DNA of 64,000 nt from Roseomonas indoligenes. GTDB lineage: Bacteria > Pseudomonadota > Alphaproteobacteria > Acetobacterales > Acetobacteraceae. The translations under genes and the position numbers were made by a program. The stretch spans positions 1 to 64,000 of the forward strand of contig NZ_JAGIZA010000009.1 in assembly GCF_017813365.1 (NCBI RefSeq), written 5' to 3'. Each line of letters begins with the position of its first letter. Position 1 is the stretch's first letter. The notes under the pieces were generated by a model, which worked only from the letters and a program-made list of their open reading frames with translations, had not been told where the DNA came from and searched no databases. This document shows, piece by piece, positions 25,546-33,789 of this stretch.

Positions 25546-26507
25546 TCCTTCGGAATGCCGGCGGCCTCGACCATCTCGCGCCAGACGACAATTTGCTGCT
25601 TCACGAAATCGCCCAGTTCCCCCGGCGTGCCGGAAAAGGCGTCGAAGCCGATATCGGCGAAGCGCTGCTTCACCTCCGGCCGCTCGATCGGCCCGCGGAT
25701 CGCGGCGTTCAGCGCCTCGATCACCGGCGCCGGCGTGCGGGCCGGCGCGAAGACGCCGTTCCAGGAGGTGATGTCGAAGCCCGGCAGCGCCGCCTCGGCC
25801 AGCGTCGGCGCGTCCGGCATCAGGCGCGACCGTTCCTTCGTGGACACGCCGAGATTGCGCAGCTTGCCCGCGCGCAGGTTGCCCAGCCCCGCCGCGATGT
25901 CCACGAACATGCAGTCCACGCGCCCGGCGATCACGTCCGTGATGGCGGGCGGGGTGGAGCGGTAGGGCACGTGCAGCATCTCCGTGCCCGCCATCCGCGC
26001 CATGGTGGCGCCGGCGACGATGCCCGTGCTGTTGCCGCTGGCATAGCTCATCTCGCCCCGACGCTTCCGCGCCATGTCCAGGAAGGACCTGGCGTCGCGC
26101 GCGGGCGATCCCTCGCCCACCACCAGCATGAAGGGCAGATTCCCCACGCGCGCGACCGGCGCGAAATCCGCCACCGGGTCGTAGTCCAGGTGCTTCAGCA
26201 GCGCAGGATTAGCGGAGTGCGTCGTGTTGGTGGTCACGAAGATCGTGTGCCCGTCCGGCTCCGCCCGCGCGACGAATCCTGCCGCGATGGAGCCATTGGC
26301 GCCCGCGCGGTTGTCCACCACGATGGCCGCGCCGCCCAGCGCCTCGCTCATCACCTGCGCCAGGATGCGCGCGCCGGCATCCGTGCCGCTGCCGGCCGCG
26401 AAGGGCACGACCATGGTGATCGGCCGCGTGGGGCGCCAGGCCTGTGCGAAGGCGGGGCGGATGGCGGGCAGCGCCAGCGCGGCGCCGAGGAGGGAACGGC
26501 GGCGCAT
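25542..26507 (-). CDS. Bug-family (TctC-like) periplasmic solute receptor
   Basis: This 321-aa protein has a signal peptide (MRRRSLLGAALALPAIRPAFAQA). 'WRPTRPITMVVPFAAGSGTDAGAR', given here in parts, begins the fold; 'VVDNRAGANGSIAAGFVARA' and 'HVPYRSTPPAITDVIAGRVD' follow. Its ATG overlaps the cupin stop (ATGA) and its stop overlaps the CoA-transferase start, so cupin, receptor, transferase and dehydrogenase form a tight operon. Ligand unknown, likely a carboxylate. Confidence 0.9.
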   Translation of the reverse strand: MRRRSLLGAALALPAIRPAFAQAWRPTRPITMVVPFAAGSGTDAGARILAQVMSEALGGAAIVVDNRAGANGSIAAGFVARAEPDGHTIFVTTNTTHSANPALLKHLDYDPVADFAPVARVGNLPFMLVVGEGSPARDARSFLDMARKRRGEMSYASGNSTGIVAGATMARMAGTEMLHVPYRSTPPAITDVIAGRVDCMFVDIAAGLGNLRAGKLRNLGVSTKERSRLMPDAPTLAEAALPGFDITSWNGVFAPARTPAPVIEALNAAIRGPIERPEVKQRFADIGFDAFSGTPGELGDFVKQQIVVWREMVEAAGIPKE

Positions 26508-26929
26508 CACGCGTGCCCTCCCGCACGGCGCGTCACCTTGGCAGGATCCTCGCCATAGGGCGGCGCGTAGATCACCATCAGCTTCAGCGGCTCCTCGCTC
26601 GTCACGGTCACCACGTGCTCCACGCCGATCGGGAAGAAGCAGAAGTCGCCGGGACCGACATCGCGCGTCTCGCCGCCCACCTCCACGCGCGCGCGGCCCT
26701 CCATGAAGTAGCAGGTCTGCTCCAGCGTCGGATGCGCGTGCGGCAGCGCGCCGTTGCCGCGCTCGATCGTGCCGATCAGCACCTCCATCTGCGTCGCGCC
26801 CACCGTCTCGGGCGCGATCACACGGCGGTTGCTGGTGCCGGTGTGGTTGGCGGGGCTGTAGGGGGTGACATCCTCGGCGCGCAGGAAGAAGCGGCGCGCC
26901 TCGGCCGCCGGGATCGGGGCCTCGGGCAT
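26507..26929 (-). CDS. Cupin-domain protein
   Basis: This 140-aa single cupin has motif 1 'LPHAHPTLEQTCYFMEGRARV' (two His and a Glu that bind a metal, around residues 62-75) and motif 2 'GPGDFCFFPIGVEHVV' with a third His near 104. Small cupins like this act as dioxygenases, isomerases or sensors. As first gene of the operon under the divergent LysR regulator it may act on the imported compound. No specific reaction can be assigned. Confidence 0.85.
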   Translation of the reverse strand: MPEAPIPAAEARRFFLRAEDVTPYSPANHTGTSNRRVIAPETVGATQMEVLIGTIERGNGALPHAHPTLEQTCYFMEGRARVEVGGETRDVGPGDFCFFPIGVEHVVTVTSEEPLKLMVIYAPPYGEDPAKVTRRAGGHA

Positions 26930-27003
26930 CTGGACTGGTCCTCTCCAACGGCCCGCTGTCGCGGGCTCTCTCGTTCAGTGCCGGGAAAGCTGGGAGGCGG
27001 GCG

Positions 27004-27042
27004 CCGATAAGGCAATTGAAAACTTGTTCTCGCCCGATAAGG
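27004..27042. promoter_or_regulatory. Direct repeat, candidate LysR binding site
   Basis: CCGATAAGG occurs at 27004-27012 and again at 27034-27042, 30 bp (about three helical turns) apart. The pair lies in the 120-bp divergent gap between the cupin operon and the LysR gene, just before the LysR start. Spacing on one face of the helix and the location suit a LysR tetramer site. The identity of the binding protein is inference. Confidence 0.45.
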
Positions 27043-27049
27043 TTCCTTT

Positions 27050-27937
27050 ATGGACGTCACGCTCAAGGGCCTGCGCGCCTTCCTCGCCATCGCGCGCCAT
27101 CGCTCCTTCACCCGCGCCGCCGGGCTGCTGCACGTTACCCAGCCCGCGCTGACCGTGCAGATCCGCGGTCTGGAAGCGGCGCTCGGCCTGCGCCTGCTGG
27201 ACCGCACCCCACAGGGCGTGGAGCCGACGGAGGCCGGGGCGGAACTGGCGCGGGTGCTGGAGGTGCAGCTGCGCGACCTCGACCACACGCTGGAGAACGT
27301 GCGCGACCTCGCCGCCCGCCGGCGCGGCACGGTCCGGCTGGCGGCCCTGCCCTCCGTCGCCTCCGGCCCCCTGCCGCGCGCCATGCTGCGGATGCGCGGG
27401 CAGCACCCGGAGTTGCGCGTGCAGTTGCAGGAGGCGGTGACGGGCCGCATCCACGACATGGTACGGGCGGACATGGTGGATATCGGCATCGCCAGCGGCC
27501 CGCCCCCCGGCCCCGACCTGGCGCGGGAACCCCTGTTCCAGGACCGGCTTCTGGCCATCCTGCCCGCCGACCACCCGCTCGCCTCACGCCGCCGCATCCC
27601 GCTGGAGGCCCTGGCGCGGGAACACCTGCTGCTGCTGGAATCCAACACCTCCGTCTGGCGCGTGCTGGACGATGCCTTAGCAGCGAAGGGCCTTCGCCTT
27701 TCGCCCTTCCAGCAGGCAGTCCACACCAGCTCCCTCATCGGCATGGCGCAGGCCGGGCTCGGCATCGCCCTCCTCCCCTCCACGGCCGTGGAACTCCGCA
27801 TGGCGCCGGAACTCGCCCGCCGGCCGCTGCAGCCGGATCTGGTGCGGGAGATCATGGTGGTGCATCGCGCCGGCCGCTCCCTCTCCCCTGCCGCCGAGGC
27901 CCTGGTGGAGGCCCTGCGGGAGGTCGCCAGGGACTGA
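27050..27937 (+). CDS. LysR family transcriptional regulator
   Basis: This 295-aa regulator has an N-terminal helix-turn-helix ('FLAIARHRSFTRAAGLLHVT', residues 12-31, then 'QPALTVQIRGLEAALG') and a C-terminal effector domain. It is divergent from the cupin-receptor-CoA transferase-dehydrogenase operon across 120 bp, the usual geometry for LysR control of a catabolic operon. A CCGATAAGG direct repeat lies just upstream. The effector is probably the operon's substrate or an intermediate. Confidence 0.92.
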   Translation: MDVTLKGLRAFLAIARHRSFTRAAGLLHVTQPALTVQIRGLEAALGLRLLDRTPQGVEPTEAGAELARVLEVQLRDLDHTLENVRDLAARRRGTVRLAALPSVASGPLPRAMLRMRGQHPELRVQLQEAVTGRIHDMVRADMVDIGIASGPPPGPDLAREPLFQDRLLAILPADHPLASRRRIPLEALAREHLLLLESNTSVWRVLDDALAAKGLRLSPFQQAVHTSSLIGMAQAGLGIALLPSTAVELRMAPELARRPLQPDLVREIMVVHRAGRSLSPAAEALVEALREVARD

Positions 27938-27976
27938 CGCCCTCGCCGGCGAAGGCTGGTCTGGCTCTTCGCTGGC

Positions 27977-28235
27977 GGTCTGTCCCGGGGAGAGGAAGAA
28001 GGAATTCTTCCTCTCCCCGGCCCCCTCACCATCATCTTCTTGTAGGCATTGGGTTTACTTCGCTGGCAATGCGCCTGAGGTCGATGACCTCAGGCGACTG
28101 AAGCGACAGGATCAGGCCATCATCAGCGATACCGCGTCAGGTCAGTTCCGCGGCAGCCAGACGGGGTTCCAAGGGCCTCAGGCCCTTGGCGGGGGTTCCA
28201 GGGGGCAGCGCCCCCTGGCTCCGGACAGTTCAGGA
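27977..28235 (+). repeat. Composite intergenic repeat, copy 2 (complete, type copy)
   Basis: All modules are present. A: 27985-28000 pairs perfectly with 28005-28020 around GGAA. C: GCCTGAGGTC (28073-28082), loop GAT, GACCTCAGGC (28086-28095). D: CCAAGGGCC (28169-28177), loop TCA, GGCCCTTGG (28181-28189). E: CCAGGGGGC (28198-28206), loop AGC, GCCCCCTGG (28210-28218). It lies between the convergent LysR and murJ genes. Confidence 0.9.
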
Positions 28236-28273
28236 TGAAGACACCCGGCGGGCCATTACCGGGAAAGCCATCT

Positions 28274-29800
28274 TCACCGCCGCCGCCGGATCTCCCCCAG
28301 GTGCAGCCCGCCGATTGCGTGGGCCAGCCCGAAATACACGCCCAGGCCGACGACGACATAGGCCGCGAGGAAGGCGAGGCGCATCGTCGATCCCACGGGG
28401 TCCGGCAGCAGCGCGCGCATCGCCAGCAACACCACGGCCATGGCGAGGGTGGCCATCAGCAGCCGCGGCACGCGGCGGCGCAGGCGGCGGTCCGGCCGCC
28501 AGTGGCCGCGCCGGCGCAGGAACACGGCCAGGGCGATCACGTTGACCCAGGCGGCGATGCCCGTGGCCAGCGCGATGCCGACATGCGCGAGGTAGCGCGT
28601 GAGGATCAGGTTCATCGCCAGGTTCAGCACGACGATGACGAGGCTGATCTTCACCGGCGTGGCCGTGTCCCCGCGCGCGAAGAAGCCGGGCACGAAGGCC
28701 TTCACCAGCACGAAGGCGGGCAGTCCCAGCGCATAAGCGACGAGGGCGACGGAGGTGGCCGCGGCCTCCAGCTCCCCGAAGGCGCCGCGCACGAACAGGG
28801 CGGAGATGATGGGCCAGGCCAGCACCGCCTGCGCGGCGGCGGCGGGCAGGGAGAGCGCGAGGGAGAGCTCCAGCGCCCGGTTCATCGTGCGATGGGCGGA
28901 GAGCGGGCGGCCGCTGCGGAGCTGCTTCACCAGCAGGGGCAGCATGGCCGTGCCGACGGCGGCCCCGATGACGCCCAGCGGCAGCTGCCCGATCCGGTCC
29001 GCGTAGTAGAGATAGGAGACGGCGCCGGCAGGCAGGAGGGAGGCGATGACGACATCCACCGCCAGGTTCAGCTGCGTCACCCCCGCGCCGACGAGGCCAG
29101 GCACCATGCGCCGCAGCACCAGCCGCACCTCCGGCGTGATGCGCGGGAGGGAGACGATGCGCAGCGGCATCCCCGCCCGCGCCGCCGCGATCCAGACGAG
29201 GAGGAGCTGCGCGGCGCCGGAGATCGTCACGCCCCAGGCCAGCGCGTGCCCGGGCGTCGGCACGATCGGCGACAGGATCCAGAGGGCGGCCATGGAGAGC
29301 AGGTTGAACAGCACGGGCGCGCCGGCGGCGGCGCCGAAGCGGTCCAGCCCGTTCAGCACGCCGGAGATCAGCGCCGTCAGGCAGATCAGCAGCAGGTAAG
29401 GGAAGGTGATCCGCGTCATCTCCACGGCCAGCCCGAAGCGCAGCGGGTCGTCCGTGAAGCCGGGGGCCAGCACCGTCAGCACCTGCGGCATGAAGACCAT
29501 GCCGAGCACCGTGAGCAGAGAGAGCCACAGCGTCATCAGCGTGGACATGCGCTCCGCCAGGAAGCGGGCCTGGGCCGCGCCCTCCGTCGTCAGGGTCGCG
29601 GCGAAGGCGGGGACGAAGGCGGCGTTGAAGGCGCCTTCCCCGAACAGGCGGCGGAACAGGTTCGGCAGCTTGAGGGCGATGAAGAAGGCATCCGCCACAG
29701 GCCCGGCGCCGAGCGAGGCCGCGATCAGCATGTCCCGCAGGAAGCCGAGCACGCGGCTGGCCATGGTCCAGCCGCCGACGGTGAGGATGCTCTTCAGCAT
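28274..29800 (-). CDS. murJ: Lipid II flippase MurJ
   Basis: This 508-aa integral membrane protein of the MOP superfamily has about 14 hydrophobic segments. The N-terminus 'GGWTMASRVLGFLRDMLIA' and 'ADAFFIALKLPNLFRRLFGEGAF' (residues 37-58) are the MurJ/MviN signature with the conserved Arg residues that line the cavity. It flips undecaprenyl-linked lipid II across the inner membrane for peptidoglycan synthesis. It follows trpS by 13 bp, so the two share a transcript. Length is typical. Confidence 0.95.
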   Translation of the reverse strand: MLKSILTVGGWTMASRVLGFLRDMLIAASLGAGPVADAFFIALKLPNLFRRLFGEGAFNAAFVPAFAATLTTEGAAQARFLAERMSTLMTLWLSLLTVLGMVFMPQVLTVLAPGFTDDPLRFGLAVEMTRITFPYLLLICLTALISGVLNGLDRFGAAAGAPVLFNLLSMAALWILSPIVPTPGHALAWGVTISGAAQLLLVWIAAARAGMPLRIVSLPRITPEVRLVLRRMVPGLVGAGVTQLNLAVDVVIASLLPAGAVSYLYYADRIGQLPLGVIGAAVGTAMLPLLVKQLRSGRPLSAHRTMNRALELSLALSLPAAAAQAVLAWPIISALFVRGAFGELEAAATSVALVAYALGLPAFVLVKAFVPGFFARGDTATPVKISLVIVVLNLAMNLILTRYLAHVGIALATGIAAWVNVIALAVFLRRRGHWRPDRRLRRRVPRLLMATLAMAVVLLAMRALLPDPVGSTMRLAFLAAYVVVGLGVYFGLAHAIGGLHLGEIRRRR

Positions 29801-29813
29801 GGCGCGCTGTTGA

Positions 29814-30818
29814 TCAGCGGGCCGGAAGGAAGCCGACCAGCTGCTCCGCCTTCGCCACGATCGGCTCCGCGATCTCCCTCGCCCTGTCCGCGCCGCGGCG
29901 CAGCAGCGCGTCCACCGCGCCGGGATCGGCCAGCAGGCGGCGCGTCTCGTCGGCGATGGGCGTCAGGTGGGCCACCAGCGCATCGGCCAGGATGCCCTTG
30001 AAGGTGCCGAAGCCCTGGCCGCCGTGCGCGCGCAGAACCTCCTCCGGCGTGCTGTCCGTGATGGCGGCGAGGATGCCCACGAGGTTGCGCGCCTCCGGCC
30101 GCCCCTCCAGCCCCTGCATCTCGGAGGGCAGCGGCTCCGCATCCGTCTTCGCGCGGCGGATCTTCAAAGCAATCGTGTCCGCGTCGTCATTCAGGTTGAT
30201 GCGCGACTGGTCGGAGGGGTCCGACTTGCTCATCTTCTTCGTGCCGTCGCGCAGGGACATCACGCGGGCGGCCACCCCCATGATGTGCGGGTCGATATGC
30301 GGGAAGAAATCAACCCCGTAGTCGTGGTTGAACTTCTCGGCGATGTCGTTCGCCAGCTCCAGGTGCTGCTTCTGGTCCTCGCCCACCGGCACGCGCGTGG
30401 CGTGATAGGCGTGGATGTCGGCCGCCATCAGGTTCGGATAGACGTAGAGGCCGGCGCCGGCATTGTCCCGGTCCTTGCCCGCCTTGTCCTTGAACTGCGT
30501 CATCCGGTTCAGCCAGCCGATGCGGGCCACGCAGTTGAAGATCCAGGCCAGCCGCGTGTGCGCGTGGACATGGGACTGCACGAAGAGGATGCAGCGCTCC
30601 GGGTCCAGCCCGCAGGCCAGCAGGGCGGCGGCCATGTCCCGGGTCTGGCGCGTCAGCTCCTTCGGGTCCTGGAACTGGGTGATGGCGTGCTGGTCCACCA
30701 CGCAGAAGATGCACTCGTTCGTGTCCTGCATCGGCACCCAGTTGCGCAGCGCGCCGAGGTAGTTGCCGAGGGTGGGGACGCCCGAGGGCTGGATGCCCGA
30801 GAAGACGCGCTGGGACAT
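29814..30818 (-). CDS. trpS: Tryptophanyl-tRNA synthetase
   Basis: This 334-aa class I synthetase charges tRNA-Trp. The N-terminal '[22 protein letters not shown]' includes the HIGH-equivalent TLGNYLGA, and '[14 protein letters not shown]' near 195 is the KMSKS loop. Length and start (MSQRVFSG) fit bacterial TrpS. It lies directly upstream of murJ. The leader contains G+C hairpins but no trp leader peptide was found. Confidence 0.97.
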   Translation of the reverse strand: MSQRVFSGIQPSGVPTLGNYLGALRNWVPMQDTNECIFCVVDQHAITQFQDPKELTRQTRDMAAALLACGLDPERCILFVQSHVHAHTRLAWIFNCVARIGWLNRMTQFKDKAGKDRDNAGAGLYVYPNLMAADIHAYHATRVPVGEDQKQHLELANDIAEKFNHDYGVDFFPHIDPHIMGVAARVMSLRDGTKKMSKSDPSDQSRINLNDDADTIALKIRRAKTDAEPLPSEMQGLEGRPEARNLVGILAAITDSTPEEVLRAHGGQGFGTFKGILADALVAHLTPIADETRRLLADPGAVDALLRRGADRAREIAEPIVAKAEQLVGFLPAR

Positions 30819-30922
30819 GGAGGATGGGCTCCTGGCCGCCCGGCGGTTGGAGCGCCGGGGGCTTCGTGGGGTGGGCCCCGGGTGTCCTGCCCCCGGCCCA
30901 CGGCGTCAAGGCGCCCCCCCGT

Positions 30923-31366
30923 CTAGGCCTGCCCTGGCTCCCAGCCCGGCGGCGCCATCTCGAACCCCTCGAACAGGAAGGCGGGGCTGACGGTGCAGCC
31001 CACCAGGGTCCAGGCGCCGAGGCTCTCTGCCGCCTGCCACTGGCCCTTCGGCACCACCGCGAAGGGCGTCTCCCCGGCGGAGAGGTCCGGCCCCAGCCGT
31101 GTCCCGCCGGGCGTCCCGCCATCGGAGACCCGCAGGAGAAGCGGCGCCCCGGCATGCCAGTGCCAGCCCTCCGCCGCGTCCACCCGGTGCCAGTGGCTGC
31201 GCTCCCCGGCCGCGAGGAGGAACAGGATCGCCGTCCCGGCGCCACGCCCGCCATCGGCCGGGGCATCGCGCCAGGTCTCGCGGTAGTGCCCGCCCTCGGG
31301 ATGGGGGCGCAGGTCCAGCGCGGCGATCACCGCGGCGGCCGCCAGCCCGGAATCGCGCAGGTTCAT
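30923..31366 (-). CDS. Cupin_5 (DUF985) family protein
   Basis: This 147-aa protein shows the DUF985 pattern: 'LDLRPHPEGGHYRETWRD' near residue 17, 'ILFLLAAGERSHWHRVDAAEGWHWHAG' near 46 (several metal-type His), and a C-terminal 'AWTLVGCTVSPAFLFEGFEMA'. It folds as a cupin; the biochemical role is unknown, with sugar-binding or epimerase-like activity suggested for relatives. It follows gloB by 7 bp and is probably co-transcribed. Confidence 0.85.
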   Translation of the reverse strand: MNLRDSGLAAAAVIAALDLRPHPEGGHYRETWRDAPADGGRGAGTAILFLLAAGERSHWHRVDAAEGWHWHAGAPLLLRVSDGGTPGGTRLGPDLSAGETPFAVVPKGQWQAAESLGAWTLVGCTVSPAFLFEGFEMAPPGWEPGQA

Positions 31367-31373
31367 GCGGGGA

Positions 31374-32147
31374 TCAGCCCTTGAACACGTCCTTGCCGCG
31401 CCGCCGCTCGGCCAGGGTCGCCTCGTCCCCGGCGCGCAGGAAGGGATTGGTCGCGCGCTCCTGGTCCAGCGTGGTCGGCACGGTGGGGTGGCCGGCCTTG
31501 CGTTGCTCCCGCACCTCCTCCGCGCGCGCCTTCAGCGCGGCGTTGTCCGGCTCCACCGTCAGGGCGAAGCGGGCGTTGCTCTCGGTGTACTCGTGGCCGC
31601 AGAGCACCAGCGTGTCGCCGGGCAGGGCGTCCAGCAGCCGCAGGGCGCGGAACATGTCGGCCGGCGTCCCCTCCAGCAGCCGCCCGCATCCGAGTGAGAA
31701 GAGGGTGTCGCCGCACAGCACCGCGTGCGCCTCGGGAATGAACAGCGCGATATGTCCGATCGTGTGGCCCGGGCTGTCCAGCACCTCGATCGTGCCGCTG
31801 CCCAGCGGGATCGAATCCCCGGGATGCACGGACAGGTCCAGCGCCGGCAGGCGGTGGGAATCGGCGGCCGCCCCCAGCACCTTCGCCCCCGTCGCGGCCA
31901 CCACCTCCGCCACGCCGTCGATATGGTCGGGGTGGTGATGGGTCAGCAGCACCCAATCCAGCCGCCCGGGCTCCGGCATGTCCTGCAGCGCCGCCAGGTT
32001 CGGCTCCGCCTCCCCGGGGTCGCAGAGGGCCACGGTGCCGGTCGCCTCGTCCCGCAGCAGCCAGGCGTAGTTGTCGGAGAGGTTGGGCACGGCCCGGATC
32101 GTCCAGTTCCCGCGCTGGTGCCCGCTCTGGCTCCCGTTCTGGGTCAT
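31374..32147 (-). CDS. gloB: Hydroxyacylglutathione hydrolase (glyoxalase II)
   Basis: This 257-aa metallo-beta-lactamase-fold enzyme hydrolyses S-lactoylglutathione to lactate and glutathione, the second step of methylglyoxal detoxification. The metal motif 'THHHPDHIDG' near residue 74 gives the dinuclear site; further ligands are in 'SPGHTIGH' and 'CGDTLFSLGCGR', and 'CGHEYTESNARFA' marks the C-terminal substrate part. The ATG at 32147 begins a somewhat polar lead before 'NWTIRAVPNLSDNYAW'. It is divergent from a methyltransferase gene, a common pairing in alphaproteobacteria. Confidence 0.95.
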   Translation of the reverse strand: MTQNGSQSGHQRGNWTIRAVPNLSDNYAWLLRDEATGTVALCDPGEAEPNLAALQDMPEPGRLDWVLLTHHHPDHIDGVAEVVAATGAKVLGAAADSHRLPALDLSVHPGDSIPLGSGTIEVLDSPGHTIGHIALFIPEAHAVLCGDTLFSLGCGRLLEGTPADMFRALRLLDALPGDTLVLCGHEYTESNARFALTVEPDNAALKARAEEVREQRKAGHPTVPTTLDQERATNPFLRAGDEATLAERRRGKDVFKG

Positions 32148-32201
32148 GCGCCGCGTTCTCCCTCTGGTGTCAGGCCGGATTCGTGATCCTATATCCGCCG
32201 C

Positions 32202-32993
32202 ATGGCCGCCGAGGTCCACTTCACCGCCCGCGGGCTGCAGGGCTTCTACGAGGCGCCGCTGGGCGCCACGACCCGCCGCGTCCTGCGCGCGCGGCTCCGC
32301 CGCGCCTGGCCGGAGCTGACGGGGCTGGAGGTGCTCGGCCTCGGCCATGCCGGCCCCTATCTCCGCCTCTGGCGCCGCGGGGCCGCCCGCCTCGTCGCTG
32401 CCTCGCCCGAGGCCCTGGGCGCGGGCGGCCTGCCGCCCTGGCCGCCGGACGGCCGCAACGCCACCGCCCTGGTGGAGGAGGACCGCCTCCCCTTCGCCGA
32501 CCTCTGCTTCGACCGCATCCTCCTCGTCCACGGGCTGGAAGGGGCGGAGAATGCCCGGCGCCTGCTGCGCGAGGCCTGGCGCGTGCTGCGCCCTGAGGGG
32601 CGGCTGCTCGCCGTCGTGCCCAACCGCCGCTCCGTCTGGGCGCATCTGGAACACACCCCCTTCGGCCACGGCCAGCCCTACTCGCCCCGCCAGCTCGCCC
32701 GCCTGCTGGAGCGGTCCATGTTCACGGTGGAGGCGCGGGAGGCCGCCCTGTTCGTCCCGCCCTTCGCCTTCCGCCCCCTGCTGCGCGGCGCCCGGCTCTG
32801 GGAGACGGCGGGCGAGGCCCTGGCCCCGCAGCTCGGCGGCGTGACGCTGATCGAGGCCCGGAAATCCGTGCTGGCCCCCATCGGCCGCAAGGCCGCGCCA
32901 GCCCGCCCCCGCCGCGTGCTGGTGCCCCAGCTCCTGCCCCAGGGCGCCTGGCAGAAGGCGGGGCCGGAAGCAGCAATGAAGCCCCGGCGCTAG
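32202..32993 (+). CDS. Class I SAM-dependent methyltransferase
   Basis: This 263-aa protein has a degenerate SAM motif I ('VLGLGHAGPYLRLW', near 46) and a clear 'EAWRVLRPEGRLLAVVPNRRSVWAHLE' post-motif segment near 122. The Gly-rich loop is less canonical than usual, so cofactor binding is likely but not certain. Divergent location next to gloB is typical of this family in alphaproteobacteria; the substrate is unknown. The C-terminal 40 residues are basic and Pro-rich. Confidence 0.8.
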   Translation: MAAEVHFTARGLQGFYEAPLGATTRRVLRARLRRAWPELTGLEVLGLGHAGPYLRLWRRGAARLVAASPEALGAGGLPPWPPDGRNATALVEEDRLPFADLCFDRILLVHGLEGAENARRLLREAWRVLRPEGRLLAVVPNRRSVWAHLEHTPFGHGQPYSPRQLARLLERSMFTVEAREAALFVPPFAFRPLLRGARLWETAGEALAPQLGGVTLIEARKSVLAPIGRKAAPARPRRVLVPQLLPQGAWQKAGPEAAMKPRR

Positions 32994-33086
32994 CGGCGCG
33001 TTCTTGCCTCCCGTCCGGGGAAGCGCCCGGGGCCGCCTGAACGGTCCCCGTCACTACCCCGGCCAGAGAAACAAGGATCGAACGCC

Positions 33087-33713
33087 ATGAACCGTCCCAC
33101 CTTCCTTGCCGCGGCCGCCCTGCTCGCCTTCGGTGGCCCCGCCCTCGCCCAGAGCACCGCCCAGAGCACCGCCCCGGGCACCCCCCCCGGCACGGTCGCT
33201 CCCGGGACCGTTATTCCCGGCCAGGGCGTGGTACTGCAGCCCGGCCAGCCCATTCCGCCCGGCATGGTCCAGACCGGCACGGCGATGACACCGCCGCCGG
33301 GCCAGCAGGCCGGCAACACCCGCGTCGGCCAGCTCCAGTGCGACGTCTCTGGCGGCATCTCCTTCGTCTTCGGCTCGACGAAGGACCTGTCCTGCGAATT
33401 CAAGCCGGTGAACGGCGCCGCCGAGCGCTACACCGGCGAGATCCGCCGCTTCGGCGTGGACCTCGGCTTCACCGGCCGCGGCACCATGGTCTGGACGGTG
33501 GTGAACACCGGGTCCGACATCGCTCCGGGCAGCCTTGCCGGCACCTATGGCGGCGCTTCCTCCAACGTCTCGGCGGGCCTGGGCCTCGGCAGCAACGTCC
33601 TGATCGGCGGCAGCCGCGACCAGGTGGCCCTCCAGCCGCTCTCCATCGAGAGCAGCACGGGCATCAACGTGGCCGCCGGCATCGCCGAGATGACGCTGAA
33701 GGCGGGCGGCTGA
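33087..33713 (+). CDS. DUF992 domain-containing exported protein
   Basis: This 208-aa protein has a Sec signal peptide (MNRPTFLAAAALLAFGGPALAQS). A Pro/Gly/Thr-rich linker covers about residues 24-78. The DUF992 domain then runs from 'RVGQLQCDVSGGISFVFGSTKDLSCEF' to the end, with two Cys likely forming a disulphide, and 'GTYGGASSNVSAGLGLGSNVLIGGS' typical of the family. The domain is common in alphaproteobacteria; function unknown. It is probably periplasmic. Confidence 0.88.
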   Translation: MNRPTFLAAAALLAFGGPALAQSTAQSTAPGTPPGTVAPGTVIPGQGVVLQPGQPIPPGMVQTGTAMTPPPGQQAGNTRVGQLQCDVSGGISFVFGSTKDLSCEFKPVNGAAERYTGEIRRFGVDLGFTGRGTMVWTVVNTGSDIAPGSLAGTYGGASSNVSAGLGLGSNVLIGGSRDQVALQPLSIESSTGINVAAGIAEMTLKAGG

Positions 33714-33746
33714 ACCGCGGGGGAGACCCCGCCTCCCCCTTCCGGC

Positions 33747-33788
33747 GCGGTGGTTCCCCGGGGGTAGCAGCCCCTGGGGAACCACCGC
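33747..33788. terminator. Long perfect hairpin between convergent genes
   Basis: The 13-bp arm GCGGTGGTTCCCC (33747-33759) pairs exactly with GGGGAACCACCGC (33776-33788). The stem continues inward through a G-T pair and four G-C pairs to the loop TAGCAG. It fills the gap between the DUF992 and guanine deaminase stop codons and could stop transcription from both sides, although no long T-run follows. Confidence 0.5.
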
Positions 33789-33789
33789 C

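Noticed and set aside
27977-28235. Insertion sequence or MITE with terminal repeats
   Set aside because: No target duplication or terminal inverted repeat joining the two ends was seen. Each hairpin is local and modules vary in number.
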